DNA of 64,000 bases from positions 1 through 64,000 of the forward strand of contig NZ_BJZU01000049.1 of NCBI RefSeq assembly GCF_007992195.1. The letters are read 5' to 3'. A model generated the notes under the pieces. The model made no database searches. It was not told where the DNA came from and saw only the letters and a list, made by a program, of their open reading frames with translations. The position numbers and the translations under genes are program-made. This document shows, piece after piece, positions 56,740 through 64,000 of the stretch (its first letter is position 1; every line of letters starts with the position of its first letter). Origin of the DNA: Methylobacterium oxalidis (GTDB lineage Bacteria; Pseudomonadota; Alphaproteobacteria; Rhizobiales; Beijerinckiaceae).

Positions 56740-57222
56740 TCAGCCGCCGTACTGCACGCCGACGACCTCGTAGGACTTGCCGCCGCCCGGCGTCGTCACT
56801 TCGACGGTGTCGCCGACGCCCTTGCCGATGAGCGCCCGGGCGATCGGCGAGGTGATGGAGACCCGGCCCGAGCGGACATCCGCCTCCGGCTCGCCCACGA
56901 TCTGGTAGGTCTTCTCCTCCTCGGTGTCCTCGTCGACGAGCTTCACCGTGGCGCCGAACTTGATCTTGTTGCCGGACAGCTTTGAGACGTCGATGATCTC
57001 GGCGCGCGAGATCATGCTCTCGAGCTCCAGCACGCGGCCCTCGTTGTGGGACTGGGCTTCCTTGGCGGCGTGGTACTCGGCGTTCTCCGAGAGGTCGCCC
57101 AGCGCCCGCGCCTCCGCGATCGCCTGGATGATCCGCTGCCGCTCGACCTGCTGGCGATGCTTCAGCTCCTCCTCGAGAGCCGCGAAGCCACGCACCGTGA
57201 TCGGAACCTTGTCCATCGTCAT
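56740..57222 (-). CDS. greA: Transcription elongation factor GreA
   Basis: 160-residue factor that rescues backtracked RNA polymerase by stimulating transcript cleavage. The N-terminal coiled coil carries the acidic tip [14 protein letters not shown] (about 42-55) and the C-terminal FKBP-like domain includes [18 protein letters not shown]. The start could equally be the ATG at 57216, giving 158 residues, the E. coli length. A large hairpin sits about 21 bases upstream of the start. Confidence 0.95.
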   Translation of the reverse strand: MTMDKVPITVRGFAALEEELKHRQQVERQRIIQAIAEARALGDLSENAEYHAAKEAQSHNEGRVLELESMISRAEIIDVSKLSGNKIKFGATVKLVDEDTEEEKTYQIVGEPEADVRSGRVSITSPIARALIGKGVGDTVEVTTPGGGKSYEVVGVQYGG

Positions 57223-57243
57223 CGTCTCGCGCCACAATGAAGA

Positions 57244-57278
57244 GGCCCGGCCGGGAGCCGATTTGCTCCCTCCGGGCC
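57244..57278 (-). terminator. Large hairpin between carB and greA
   Basis: GGCCCGG...GGGAGC pairs with GCTCC...CCGGGCC around AAATCG in a stem of about 13 pairs with one bulge, followed by TCTTCATTG on the minus strand. It can end the carB transcript, or act as an early terminator in the greA leader if greA is transcribed from a nearby promoter. Confidence 0.6.
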
Positions 57279-57342
57279 AGATGAAGTCAAATCCCGAACC
57301 GCTCGCGATCGCGGAAGTGGACTCTCCCGCGCCGCTTCGTGT

Positions 57343-60300
57343 TCAGGCCGCGAAGTATTCCTGCAAGGCGCGGACCTGGAGATCACCCTCGAGGTAGGCC
57401 CTGATCCCTTCGGCCGCCGCCATCGCGCCGGCTAGAGTGGTGTAGTACGGCACTTTATGCAAGAGGGCCGCCCGGCGCAGGGAGCGAGAGTCGGACAGGG
57501 CGCCCGCACCCTCGGTGGTGTTCAGCACGAGGTGGATGTCGCCGTTCTTGATGGCGTCGACCACGTGCGGGCGGCCTTCCAGCACCTTGTTGATGCGCTC
57601 GGTCGGCACCCCGTTCTCCACGAGGTACTTCTGGGTGCCGCCGGTGGCCAGGATCGCGAAGCCGAGATCCTTCAGGAGGCGCACGGCGGGCAGGATCCGG
57701 GCCTTGTCGGCGTCGCGCACCGAAACGAAGACGGTGCCGGTGGTGGGCATCAGCGCGCCGGCCCCGAGCTGGCTCTTGGCGAAGGCCACGCCGAAGCCGC
57801 CGTCGAGGCCGATCACCTCGCCCGTCGAGCGCATCTCCGGCCCGAGCAGCACGTCGACGCCGGGGAAGCGGGCGAACGGGAACACCGCTTCCTTCACCGC
57901 GATATGGTCGAGGGTCTTCGGCTTCAGGCCGAAGCTCGCCAGCCGCTCGCCGGCCATCACGCGGGCGGCGATTTTGGCGATGGGCTCGCCGATCACCTTC
58001 GCGACGAAGGGCACGGTGCGGGAGGCGCGGGGGTTCACCTCCAGCACGTAGATGACGCCGTCCTTGATGGCGTACTGCACGTTCATCAGGCCGCCGACCC
58101 GAAGGGCGAGGGCCATCGCCTTGGTCTGGCGCTCCAGCTCGGCGATGATCTCGGGCGAGAGCGAGCGCGGCGGCAGCGAGCAGGCCGAGTCGCCCGAGTG
58201 GATGCCCGCCTCCTCGATGTGCTCCATGATCCCGGCGATGAAGACGTCCTCACCGTCGCAGACCGCGTCGACGTCCACTTCGACCGCGTCGGACAGGTAG
58301 CGGTCGAACAGGAGCGGGTTCTTGCCCAGCACCGTGTTGATCTGGCCGGTCTTGTCGTTCGGGTAGCGGGCCTTGACCTCGGAGGGGATCAGACTCGGCA
58401 GGGTGTCGAGGAGGTAGTCGGCGAACTGGGTCTCGTCGCGGATGATCGCCATGGCGCGGCCGCCGAGCACGTAGCTCGGGCGCACCACGAAGGGCAGGCC
58501 GAGATCGGCCGCGACCAGGCGGCTCTGCTCCACCGAGTAGGCGATGCCGTTCTTCGGCTGCTTCAAGCCGAGCTTGTCGAGAAGCCGCTTGAACTGGTCG
58601 CGGTCCTCGGCGAGGTCAATCGCGTCGGGCGAGGTGCCGAGGATCGGCACGCCGGCAGCCTCCAGAGCGCGGGCGAGCTTCAGGGGCGTCTGCCCGCCGA
58701 ACTGCACGATGACGCCGTGGAGGGTTCCCGCCTGCCGCTCGGTCTCGATGATCTCCAGCACGTCCTCGGCCGTCAGCGGCTCGAAGTAGAGCCGGTCCGA
58801 GGTGTCGTAGTCGGTGGAGACCGTCTCCGGGTTGCAGTTGACCATGATGGTCTCGAAGCCCGCCTCGGAGAGCGCGAAGCAGGCGTGGCAGCAGCAATAG
58901 TCAAACTCGATGCCCTGCCCGATCCGGTTCGGCCCGCCGCCCAGGATGATCACCTTCCTGGCGGAGGTGGGCTGCGCCTCGTCGGCCACCGTGCCGGCGA
59001 AGGGCGCCACGTAGGTCGAGTACATGTAGGCGGTCGGCGCCTTGAACTCGGCGGCGCAGGTGTCGATGCGCTTGAAGACGGGGCGCACGTCGAGGGCCCG
59101 GCGGCGCTCGCGCACCGTGGCCTCGTCGAGACCCGCGAGCACGGCGAGCCGAGCGTCCGAGAAGCCCGCGGCCTTGAGCTGGCGGAAGGCGCCGGGCGTC
59201 GTCGGCAGGCCGTGGGCCTTCACCCGGTTCTCCAGGTCGACGATGGCCTGGAGCTGCTCCAGGAACCAGGGGTCGATCTTGCAGGAGGCGTAGACCTCCT
59301 CGTGGCTGACGCCGAGCCGCAGCGCCTGCGCGACCTTGAGGAGGCGGTCTGGCGTCGGCGTGCCGATCGCGGCCTTGATGGCGTTGTGGTCGTCGCCCTT
59401 GCCGAGGCCCTCGATCTCGATCTCGTCGAGGCCGGTGAGGCCCGTCTCCAGCGAGCGCAGCGCCTTCTGCAGCGATTCGGCGAAGCAGCGGCCGATCGAC
59501 ATGGCCTCGCCCACCGACTTCATGGCGGTGGTGAGCGTCGGCTCGGCGCCGGGAAACTTCTCGAAGGCGAAGCGGGGGATCTTCGTGACGACATAGTCGA
59601 TCGTCGGCTCGAACGAGGCCGGCGTCGCGCCGCCGGTGATGTCGTTGGCGATCTCGTCCAGCGTGTAGCCCACCGCCAGCTTGGCCGCGACCTTGGCGAT
59701 GGGGAAGCCCGTCGCCTTCGAGGCGAGCGCCGAGGAGCGCGACACGCGCGGATTCATCTCGATCACGATCATGCGCCCGTTCTCGGGGTCGATCGCGAAC
59801 TGCACGTTCGAGCCGCCGGTCTCGACGCCGATCTCGCGAAGCACCGCGAGGGAGGCGTCGCGCATCACCTGATACTCCTTGTCGGTGAGCGTCAGCGCGG
59901 GGGCGACGGTGATCGAATCGCCCGTGTGCACACCCATCGGGTCGATGTTCTCGATGGAGCAGACGATGATGCAGTTGTCGTTGCGGTCGCGGACGACCTC
60001 CATCTCGTACTCTTTCCAGCCGAGCACGCTCTCCTCGATCAGGACCTCGTTCGTCGGCGAGGCGTCGATGCCGCGCTCCACGATGTCGAGGAACTCCTCG
60101 CGGTTGTAGGCGATGCCGCCGCCGGTGCCGCCCATGGTGAAGGACGGGCGGATGATCGCCGGTAGGCCGACCTCGGCGAGCGCCACGAGCGCCTGGCCGA
60201 GCGCGTGCTCGGCGTAGCGCTTGCGCCGGTCGCCCTCGCCACCCTGCCACTTCTTCTCGAACTCGGTGAGCGCCGCCCGGCGCGCGGCCGGGTCGGCATT

Positions 60301-60816
60301 CGCGGCCTCGATGCGGGCGACCTCGGCGAGGTACTTCTCGCGGTCGGCCTTCTTGGCGGCCGACGCGTTGGCGAGCGCCGATTTCGGCGTCTCGAGCCCG
60401 ATCTTGGTCATCGCGTCGCGGAACAGGTGCCGGTCCTCGGCCTTGTCGATCGCCTCGGCGGTGGCGCCGATCATCTGCACGCCGAACTTCTCGAGAACGC
60501 CCATGCGCTGGAGCGAGAGGGCGCAGTTCAGCGCCGTCTGGCCGCCCATGGTCGGCAGGATCGCGTCGGGGCGCTCCTTCTCGATGATCTTGGCGACGAT
60601 CTCGGGCGTGATCGGCTCGACGTAGGTCGCGTCCGCCATGTCCGGGTCGGTCATGATGGTCGCGGGGTTCGAGTTCACCAGCACGATGCGGTAGCCCTCC
60701 TCGCGGAGGGCCTTGCAGGCCTGGGTGCCGGAATAGTCGAACTCGCAAGCCTGTCCGATGATGATCGGACCCGCACCGACGATCAGGATCGAGGAGATAT
60801 CGGTGCGTTTGGGCAT
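57343..60816 (-). CDS. carB: Carbamoyl-phosphate synthase large subunit
   Basis: 1157-residue enzyme making carbamoyl phosphate for arginine and pyrimidine synthesis. It has two ATP-grasp halves (first [23 protein letters not shown] at 8-30; second [15 protein letters not shown]), each with [10 protein letters not shown]- and SYVLGGRAM-type nucleotide motifs, and a C-terminal MGS regulatory domain ([21 protein letters not shown]). An insertion of about 55 charged residues near 150-205 in the first ATP-grasp domain makes it longer than E. coli CarB (1073). The upstream extension to 60996 is rejected. Confidence 0.96.
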   Translation of the reverse strand: MPKRTDISSILIVGAGPIIIGQACEFDYSGTQACKALREEGYRIVLVNSNPATIMTDPDMADATYVEPITPEIVAKIIEKERPDAILPTMGGQTALNCALSLQRMGVLEKFGVQMIGATAEAIDKAEDRHLFRDAMTKIGLETPKSALANASAAKKADREKYLAEVARIEAANADPAARRAALTEFEKKWQGGEGDRRKRYAEHALGQALVALAEVGLPAIIRPSFTMGGTGGGIAYNREEFLDIVERGIDASPTNEVLIEESVLGWKEYEMEVVRDRNDNCIIVCSIENIDPMGVHTGDSITVAPALTLTDKEYQVMRDASLAVLREIGVETGGSNVQFAIDPENGRMIVIEMNPRVSRSSALASKATGFPIAKVAAKLAVGYTLDEIANDITGGATPASFEPTIDYVVTKIPRFAFEKFPGAEPTLTTAMKSVGEAMSIGRCFAESLQKALRSLETGLTGLDEIEIEGLGKGDDHNAIKAAIGTPTPDRLLKVAQALRLGVSHEEVYASCKIDPWFLEQLQAIVDLENRVKAHGLPTTPGAFRQLKAAGFSDARLAVLAGLDEATVRERRRALDVRPVFKRIDTCAAEFKAPTAYMYSTYVAPFAGTVADEAQPTSARKVIILGGGPNRIGQGIEFDYCCCHACFALSEAGFETIMVNCNPETVSTDYDTSDRLYFEPLTAEDVLEIIETERQAGTLHGVIVQFGGQTPLKLARALEAAGVPILGTSPDAIDLAEDRDQFKRLLDKLGLKQPKNGIAYSVEQSRLVAADLGLPFVVRPSYVLGGRAMAIIRDETQFADYLLDTLPSLIPSEVKARYPNDKTGQINTVLGKNPLLFDRYLSDAVEVDVDAVCDGEDVFIAGIMEHIEEAGIHSGDSACSLPPRSLSPEIIAELERQTKAMALALRVGGLMNVQYAIKDGVIYVLEVNPRASRTVPFVAKVIGEPIAKIAARVMAGERLASFGLKPKTLDHIAVKEAVFPFARFPGVDVLLGPEMRSTGEVIGLDGGFGVAFAKSQLGAGALMPTTGTVFVSVRDADKARILPAVRLLKDLGFAILATGGTQKYLVENGVPTERINKVLEGRPHVVDAIKNGDIHLVLNTTEGAGALSDSRSLRRAALLHKVPYYTTLAGAMAAAEGIRAYLEGDLQVRALQEYFAA

Positions 60817-60955
60817 CGTACGCCTTCTTACAGGCACGCGCGCCCGTCCGCGCGCGGCGCCGTGGAAGCGGAGCGGCAACGAGGCGAGCGCAGGCGGCGT
60901 GGATTGTCGTTCGGCCCCGCGTTTACACGCAGCCGTCCGCGTTTGAAAGAGCGGG

Positions 60956-61030
60956 ATCGGGATGCGGACGCGCGCCCGGCGCGTCCCTCCGCGCACCCCT
61001 CTCGGGTGCGCCCTCCGTCCGCGTCCCGAT
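60956..61030 (-). repeat. Long stem-loop element upstream of carB
   Basis: ATCGGGATGCGGACG (60956-60970) pairs with CGTCCGCGTCCCGAT (61016-61030) with one mismatch over 15 bases. The enclosed DNA has another perfect hairpin (GCGCACCC 60991-60998 / GGGTGCGC 61004-61011), and GGACGCGC / GCGCGTCC (60966-60973, 60979-60986) offers an alternative fold. On the minus strand it is followed by CTCTTTC. It may terminate the upstream transcript or be a structured RNA leader of carB. Confidence 0.5.
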
Positions 61031-61047
61031 CGGCCTCAGAGGCCGAT
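61029..61047 (-). terminator. Hairpin at the 3' end of the membrane-protein gene
   Basis: ATCGGCCT and AGGCCGAT form an eight-base perfect stem with a CAG loop spanning the stop codon of the gene at 61036. It abuts the larger element at 60956-61030. Confidence 0.45.
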
Positions 61048-61410
61048 GTAGAGGGCGGCGACCGCCCGGTCGATCGAGAGGTAGAACACGCCGAAGGCGA
61101 CCATGGCGGCGGCGGCGAATTCGAGCGTCAGGTTCGGCAGGGTCTGCGTCCGGCGCATCACCTCGCGGCCGAAATAGACCGTCACCCAGGCGAGCGTGAG
61201 CACCGCCGGCATCACGAACAGGAACGACAGGGTGCTCTCGACGCGATCGAGACCGGTCGGGTCGATGAGCGCGCGGATGTTGCGGACCCACGGTGCGTAG
61301 AAGGCGGCGTAGAGCGTGGTGAGCCAGGACAGGCCGACCGCGACGCCGAGATGGAAGGTGAAGATGCGATGCAGCCGCGAGAAGTCGTCGCGCGCTTCGT
61401 CCAAGGTCAT
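61036..61410 (-). CDS. Small membrane protein between carA and carB
   Basis: 124-residue protein with three hydrophobic segments (HLGVAVGLSWLTTLYAAFY; LSFLFVMPAVLTLAWVTVYF; FAAAAMVAFGVFYLSI). The start MTLDEARDDFSRLH at 61410 is chosen over an ATG nine codons upstream. No family recognised and no clear SD. It lies between carA (113 bases upstream) and carB (219 bases downstream) on the same strand, so the carA-carB order is interrupted by it. Function unknown. Confidence 0.65.
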   Translation of the reverse strand: MTLDEARDDFSRLHRIFTFHLGVAVGLSWLTTLYAAFYAPWVRNIRALIDPTGLDRVESTLSFLFVMPAVLTLAWVTVYFGREVMRRTQTLPNLTLEFAAAAMVAFGVFYLSIDRAVAALYIGL

Positions 61411-61523
61411 CCGACAGCCCCGATCTGTTGTCCGCACCGCCGACGCTGCCTTGATGCAGCGCCGTTGACGGGCGCGGACGTCGGATGCGGGGCAAACCGG
61501 GGTTTTTTATGACGCGCGGGCGA

Positions 61524-62759
61524 TCAGCCGTGCTTCATCTCGGGCTCCGGCTTGTTCTCGCGCATCAGCGTGACGAACCGCTCGAACAGGTAGTGGCTGT
61601 CCTTCGGGCCGGGCGAGGCCTCCGGGTGGTGCTGCACCGAGAAGGCGGGTCGGTCGGAGAGCGTCAGGCCGCAATTCGAGCCGTCGAAGAGCGAGACGTG
61701 GGTCTCGACCGCGTTGCCGGGCAGGCTTCCCGGATCGACGGCGAAGCCGTGGTTCATGGAGACGATCTCGACCTTGCCGGTGGTCTTGTCCTTCACCGGG
61801 TGGTTCGCGCCGTGGTGACCCTGCGCCATCTTCACCGTGCGCCCGCCGAGGGCGAGGCCCATGAGCTGGTGGCCGAGGCAGATGCCGAAGGTCGGCACCC
61901 GCTCGTCGAGGAGCTTGCGGATCACGGGGACGGCGTAGGCGCCGGTGGCGGCGGGGTCGCCGGGACCGTTCGACAGGAAGACGCCGTCGGGCTTCAGCGC
62001 CAGGATCTCCTCGGCGCTCGTCGTCGCCGGCACCACGGTCACGTCGCAGCCGGCCTCGGTGAGCAGGCGCAGGATGTTGCGCTTCACGCCGTAATCGACC
62101 GCCACGACCCGGTAGCCCCGGCCGGGCTCGCGCCGCCCGTAGCCGCCCTTCACCGCCCAGACCGTCTCGGTCCAGGCGGAGGTCTCGCGGCTCGTCACCG
62201 GCGGCACGAGGTCGAGCCCCTCCATCGGTGCGAGGGCAGCCGCCTGGGCCTTCAGTGCATCGCGGTCGAACCGGCCCTCGGGGTCGTTGGCGATCACCGC
62301 GTTCGGCATCCCGTTGTCCCGGATCCGCGCCGTGAGCGCGCGGGTGTCGACGCCGGTGATGCCCACGATCCCGCGGGCCCGCAGCCACGCGTCGAGATGG
62401 CTCGACGAGCGCCAGTTCGAGGGCTGGGTCACCGCCGAGGCGATGACGACGCCGCGCACGCCCGAGGCCGGCGCCGCCTCGAGGCTCTCCAGATCCTCGT
62501 CGTTGGTGCCGACATTGCCGATGTGGGGGAAGGTGAAGGTGACGATCTGCCCGGCGTAGGAGGGATCCGTCAGGATCTCCTGGTAGCCCGTCATCGCGGT
62601 GTTGAAGCAGACCTCGCCCTCGGCGACGCCGGTCTGGCCGATGCCGAAGCCTTCGAGGACGGTGCCGTCCGCGAGCACGAGGAGAGCGGTCGCCAGGGGC
62701 TCCGACCAGGGCTCGGGCGCGGGGCTCGAATGCGCGGGCGCGCCATCGTCTTGCAGCAT
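61524..62759 (-). CDS. carA: Carbamoyl-phosphate synthase small subunit
   Basis: 411-residue glutamine amidotransferase subunit that feeds ammonia to CarB. The nucleophile Cys294 sits in FGICLGHQLMGLALGG, the catalytic His/Glu pair in SVQHHPEASPGP. The N-terminal domain has FNTAMTGYQEILTDPSY and FPHIGNVGTN. The first about 20 residues are a poorly conserved-looking leader. A promoter with TTGACC and 17-base spacing lies about 90 bases upstream. The yqeY gene is divergent. Confidence 0.96.
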   Translation of the reverse strand: MLQDDGAPAHSSPAPEPWSEPLATALLVLADGTVLEGFGIGQTGVAEGEVCFNTAMTGYQEILTDPSYAGQIVTFTFPHIGNVGTNDEDLESLEAAPASGVRGVVIASAVTQPSNWRSSSHLDAWLRARGIVGITGVDTRALTARIRDNGMPNAVIANDPEGRFDRDALKAQAAALAPMEGLDLVPPVTSRETSAWTETVWAVKGGYGRREPGRGYRVVAVDYGVKRNILRLLTEAGCDVTVVPATTSAEEILALKPDGVFLSNGPGDPAATGAYAVPVIRKLLDERVPTFGICLGHQLMGLALGGRTVKMAQGHHGANHPVKDKTTGKVEIVSMNHGFAVDPGSLPGNAVETHVSLFDGSNCGLTLSDRPAFSVQHHPEASPGPKDSHYLFERFVTLMRENKPEPEMKHG

Positions 62760-62848
62760 CGGCGTGATCTCGCTTATGTCCGGCCGACCCGGCGCGGGAC
62801 CGAGAGGCGGCCCTTCGCGCGTGCGGGTGGTCTTGAAATCCTGGGCGC

Positions 62849-62877
62849 TCTTAGCGAGCGGCCCGCGTCAGGGTCAA
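62849..62877 (-). promoter_or_regulatory. Candidate promoter of carA
   Basis: On the minus strand TTGACC (62877-62872) and CTAAGA (62854-62849) are separated by exactly 17 bases, a fair match to housekeeping promoters. The leader would be about 83 bases. Confidence 0.45.
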
Positions 62878-62953
62878 TGTGGCCCCGGCGGGCGGCCGGC
62901 TCAACCGCCGGAAATCGCAGGCCACCCAACAGATTTTCGAATTGGAGAGACCG

Positions 62954-63418
62954 ATGTCCCTGCGCGAGCGCCTGACCGCGGAGATGAAGGAGGCCATGAA
63001 GGCCGGCGAGAAGGCCAAGCTCGCCACGGTGCGGATGATCCAGGCCGCCATCAAGGACCGCGACATCGAGGCCCGCGGCGCCGGCAAGGGCCAGGCGACC
63101 GAGGACGAGGTGCTGGCGCTCCTCCAGAAGATGATCAAGCAGCGCAACGAATCGGCCGGCGTCTATGACCAGGGGGGACGCCCCGAGCTCGCCGAGAACG
63201 AGCGCAACGAGGCCGCGATCATCGCGGGCTTCCTGCCCCAGCAGATGGACGAGGCCGAGACCAGGGCCGCGATCGAGGCCGCCATCGCCGAGACGGGTGC
63301 GGCCGGCCCGAAGGACATGGGCAAGGTGATCGGCGCCCTGAAGGGCAAGTATGCCGGCCGCATGGACTTCTCGAAGGCGAGCGGCTTGGTGAAGGACGCG
63401 CTCAACGCCAAGGCGTGA
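62954..63418 (+). CDS. GatB/YqeY domain protein
   Basis: 154-residue protein of the YqeY family, which resembles the tRNA-binding tail domain of the GatB amidotransferase subunit. Patterns include SLRERLTAEMKEAMKAGEK at the start, ATEDEVLALLQKMIKQRNES and GPKDMGKVIGALKGKYAGRMDFSKAS near the end. Role is uncertain, possibly tRNA-linked. GGAGAG lies before the ATG. It precedes dnaG by 81 bases, and yqeY-dnaG is a common pairing in bacteria. Confidence 0.93.
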   Translation: MSLRERLTAEMKEAMKAGEKAKLATVRMIQAAIKDRDIEARGAGKGQATEDEVLALLQKMIKQRNESAGVYDQGGRPELAENERNEAAIIAGFLPQQMDEAETRAAIEAAIAETGAAGPKDMGKVIGALKGKYAGRMDFSKASGLVKDALNAKA

Positions 63419-63499
63419 ATCACGGGCATGGCGGGCGCCGGCCCGGGACTCGCCCGGCCCGTTCCGGTATGATCGCGGGCCCGTCACCCGGACCTCAGC

Positions 63500-64000
63500 G
63501 TGCGCTACCCGCCCCACCTCCTCGATGAGATTCGCGCCCGGCTGCCGGCCTCCGACGTGATCGGCCGGCGCGTCCGGCTGAAGAAGGCGGGGCGCGAGTG
63601 GCGCGGGCTGTCGCCCTTCAACGCGGAGAAGACGCCGTCCTTCTACGTCAACGATCAGAAGCAGTTCTACCACTGCTTCTCGTCGGGCAAGCACGGCGAC
63701 GTCTTCACCTTCCTGATGGAGACGGAAGGTTTGAGCTTCCCCGAAGCCGTGGAGCGGCTGGCGGGGGAAGCCGGCGTCGCGCTGCCGGCGCCGAGCGAGG
63801 ATGCCCGCGCGATGGAATCGCGCCGCCGCGGCGCGATCGAGGTGATGGAACTCGCGGCCTCCTACTACGAGGAGCAGCTGCGCGCACCGGCGGGCACCGA
63901 GGCCCGGCGCTACCTCGACCGCCGCGGCCTCGGCCCCGAGATCCGCGCCCGCTTCCGCATCGGTTATGCCGGACCCGAGCGGTACGGCCTGCGCGATTTC
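63500..64000 (+). CDS. dnaG: DNA primase DnaG, N-terminal part
   Basis: First 167 residues of primase, which makes RNA primers at the replication fork; the frame is open to the window edge. The GTG start at 63500 gives VRYPPHLLDEIRARLP. The zinc-binding region reads SPFNAEKTPSF ... YHCFSSGKHGD, so of the canonical Cys, His, Cys, Cys ligands only Cys59 remains (Ser38, Asn41 and Ser62 replace the others). The next domain begins with AASYYEEQL and RYLDRRGLGPEIRARFRIG, the start of the RNA polymerase domain. Truncation is only due to the window end. Confidence 0.93.
   Translation, partial: MRYPPHLLDEIRARLPASDVIGRRVRLKKAGREWRGLSPFNAEKTPSFYVNDQKQFYHCFSSGKHGDVFTFLMETEGLSFPEAVERLAGEAGVALPAPSEDARAMESRRRGAIEVMELAASYYEEQLRAPAGTEARRYLDRRGLGPEIRARFRIGYAGPERYGLRDF

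Noticed and set aside
57457-60165. 902-codon open frame on the plus strand
   Set aside because: It is fully antisense to carB, and its composition (His, Arg, Ala, Leu) is the usual shadow of a GC-rich gene.
63500-64000. DnaG as a broken pseudogene
   Set aside because: The frame is open, conserved motifs surround the changed zinc ligands, and the missing end is just the window boundary.

Overview
This is a gene-dense, very GC-rich chromosomal window, about 70% GC by eye, with short intergenic gaps. The gene content and order fit an alphaproteobacterium of the Hyphomicrobiales, most likely Methylobacterium or a close relative. The supporting signs are the lysC-ptsP-prfA-prmC-DUF4167 block with divergent ubiG, the lptF-lptG-lptD-pdxA-rsmA block opposite pepA, DUF952-pyrD, the long CarB and LigA variants, and a PodJ-like polarity protein. 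The genus is inference from remembered gene orders, not from a search. I see no insertion sequence, prophage, CRISPR array, rRNA or tRNA, and the region reads as core genome.

Layout. 0-9.3 kb: a Pmp3/YqaE membrane peptide and an unrecognised methyltransferase-like protein, then the minus-strand block lysC, ptsP, prfA, prmC, DUF4167 with ubiG divergent. 9.3-17.2 kb: a PEBP-family protein, a quinone oxidoreductase, a PfkB sugar/nucleoside kinase, a small secreted protein, msrQ, ligA, and an exonuclease carrying a SWIM-type zinc motif. 17.2-23.4 kb: a fatty-acid beta-oxidation block (acyl-CoA dehydrogenase, thiolase, a secreted DUF2059 protein, FadB/FadJ-type enzyme) behind an AT-rich palindrome. 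23.5-27.6 kb: the PodJ-like scaffold with an upstream CtrA-like box, and a DUF3429 membrane protein. 27.6-31.8 kb: an apparent operon of alpha/beta hydrolase, Lhr-type helicase and PdeM phosphoesterase. 31.9-40.4 kb: small membrane proteins, a MATE exporter, a tautomerase, a CitE-like CoA-ester lyase, pyrD, an S24 repressor with a probable self-operator, a sensor kinase and a Tim44-like protein.

40.4-50 kb: the outer-membrane biogenesis group lptF-lptG-lptD-pdxA-rsmA, in which surA is not found between lptD and pdxA, with pepA divergent. 50-57 kb: fadD, msrP (38 kb from msrQ), a LysR regulator, trxB, an ELM1-family protein, a secreted unknown and greA. 57-64 kb: carB and carA separated by a membrane-protein gene and a strongly folded DNA element, then yqeY and the start of dnaG, which runs off the window.

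Functional themes: translation termination (prfA with its methyltransferase prmC), pyrimidine supply (carA, carB, pyrD), LPS export (lptD/F/G), fatty-acid activation and oxidation, methionine-sulfoxide and thioredoxin redox repair, and DNA replication/repair (ligA, the exonuclease, the Lhr-PdeM pair, dnaG). No clearly new multigene defence or metabolic system is visible. The items most worth following up are the exonuclease-SWIM fusion, the reduced ligase-associated repair operon, the DnaG with three of four zinc ligands replaced, the PodJ-like gene with its CtrA-like box, and two tiny ORFs that overlap real start codons.
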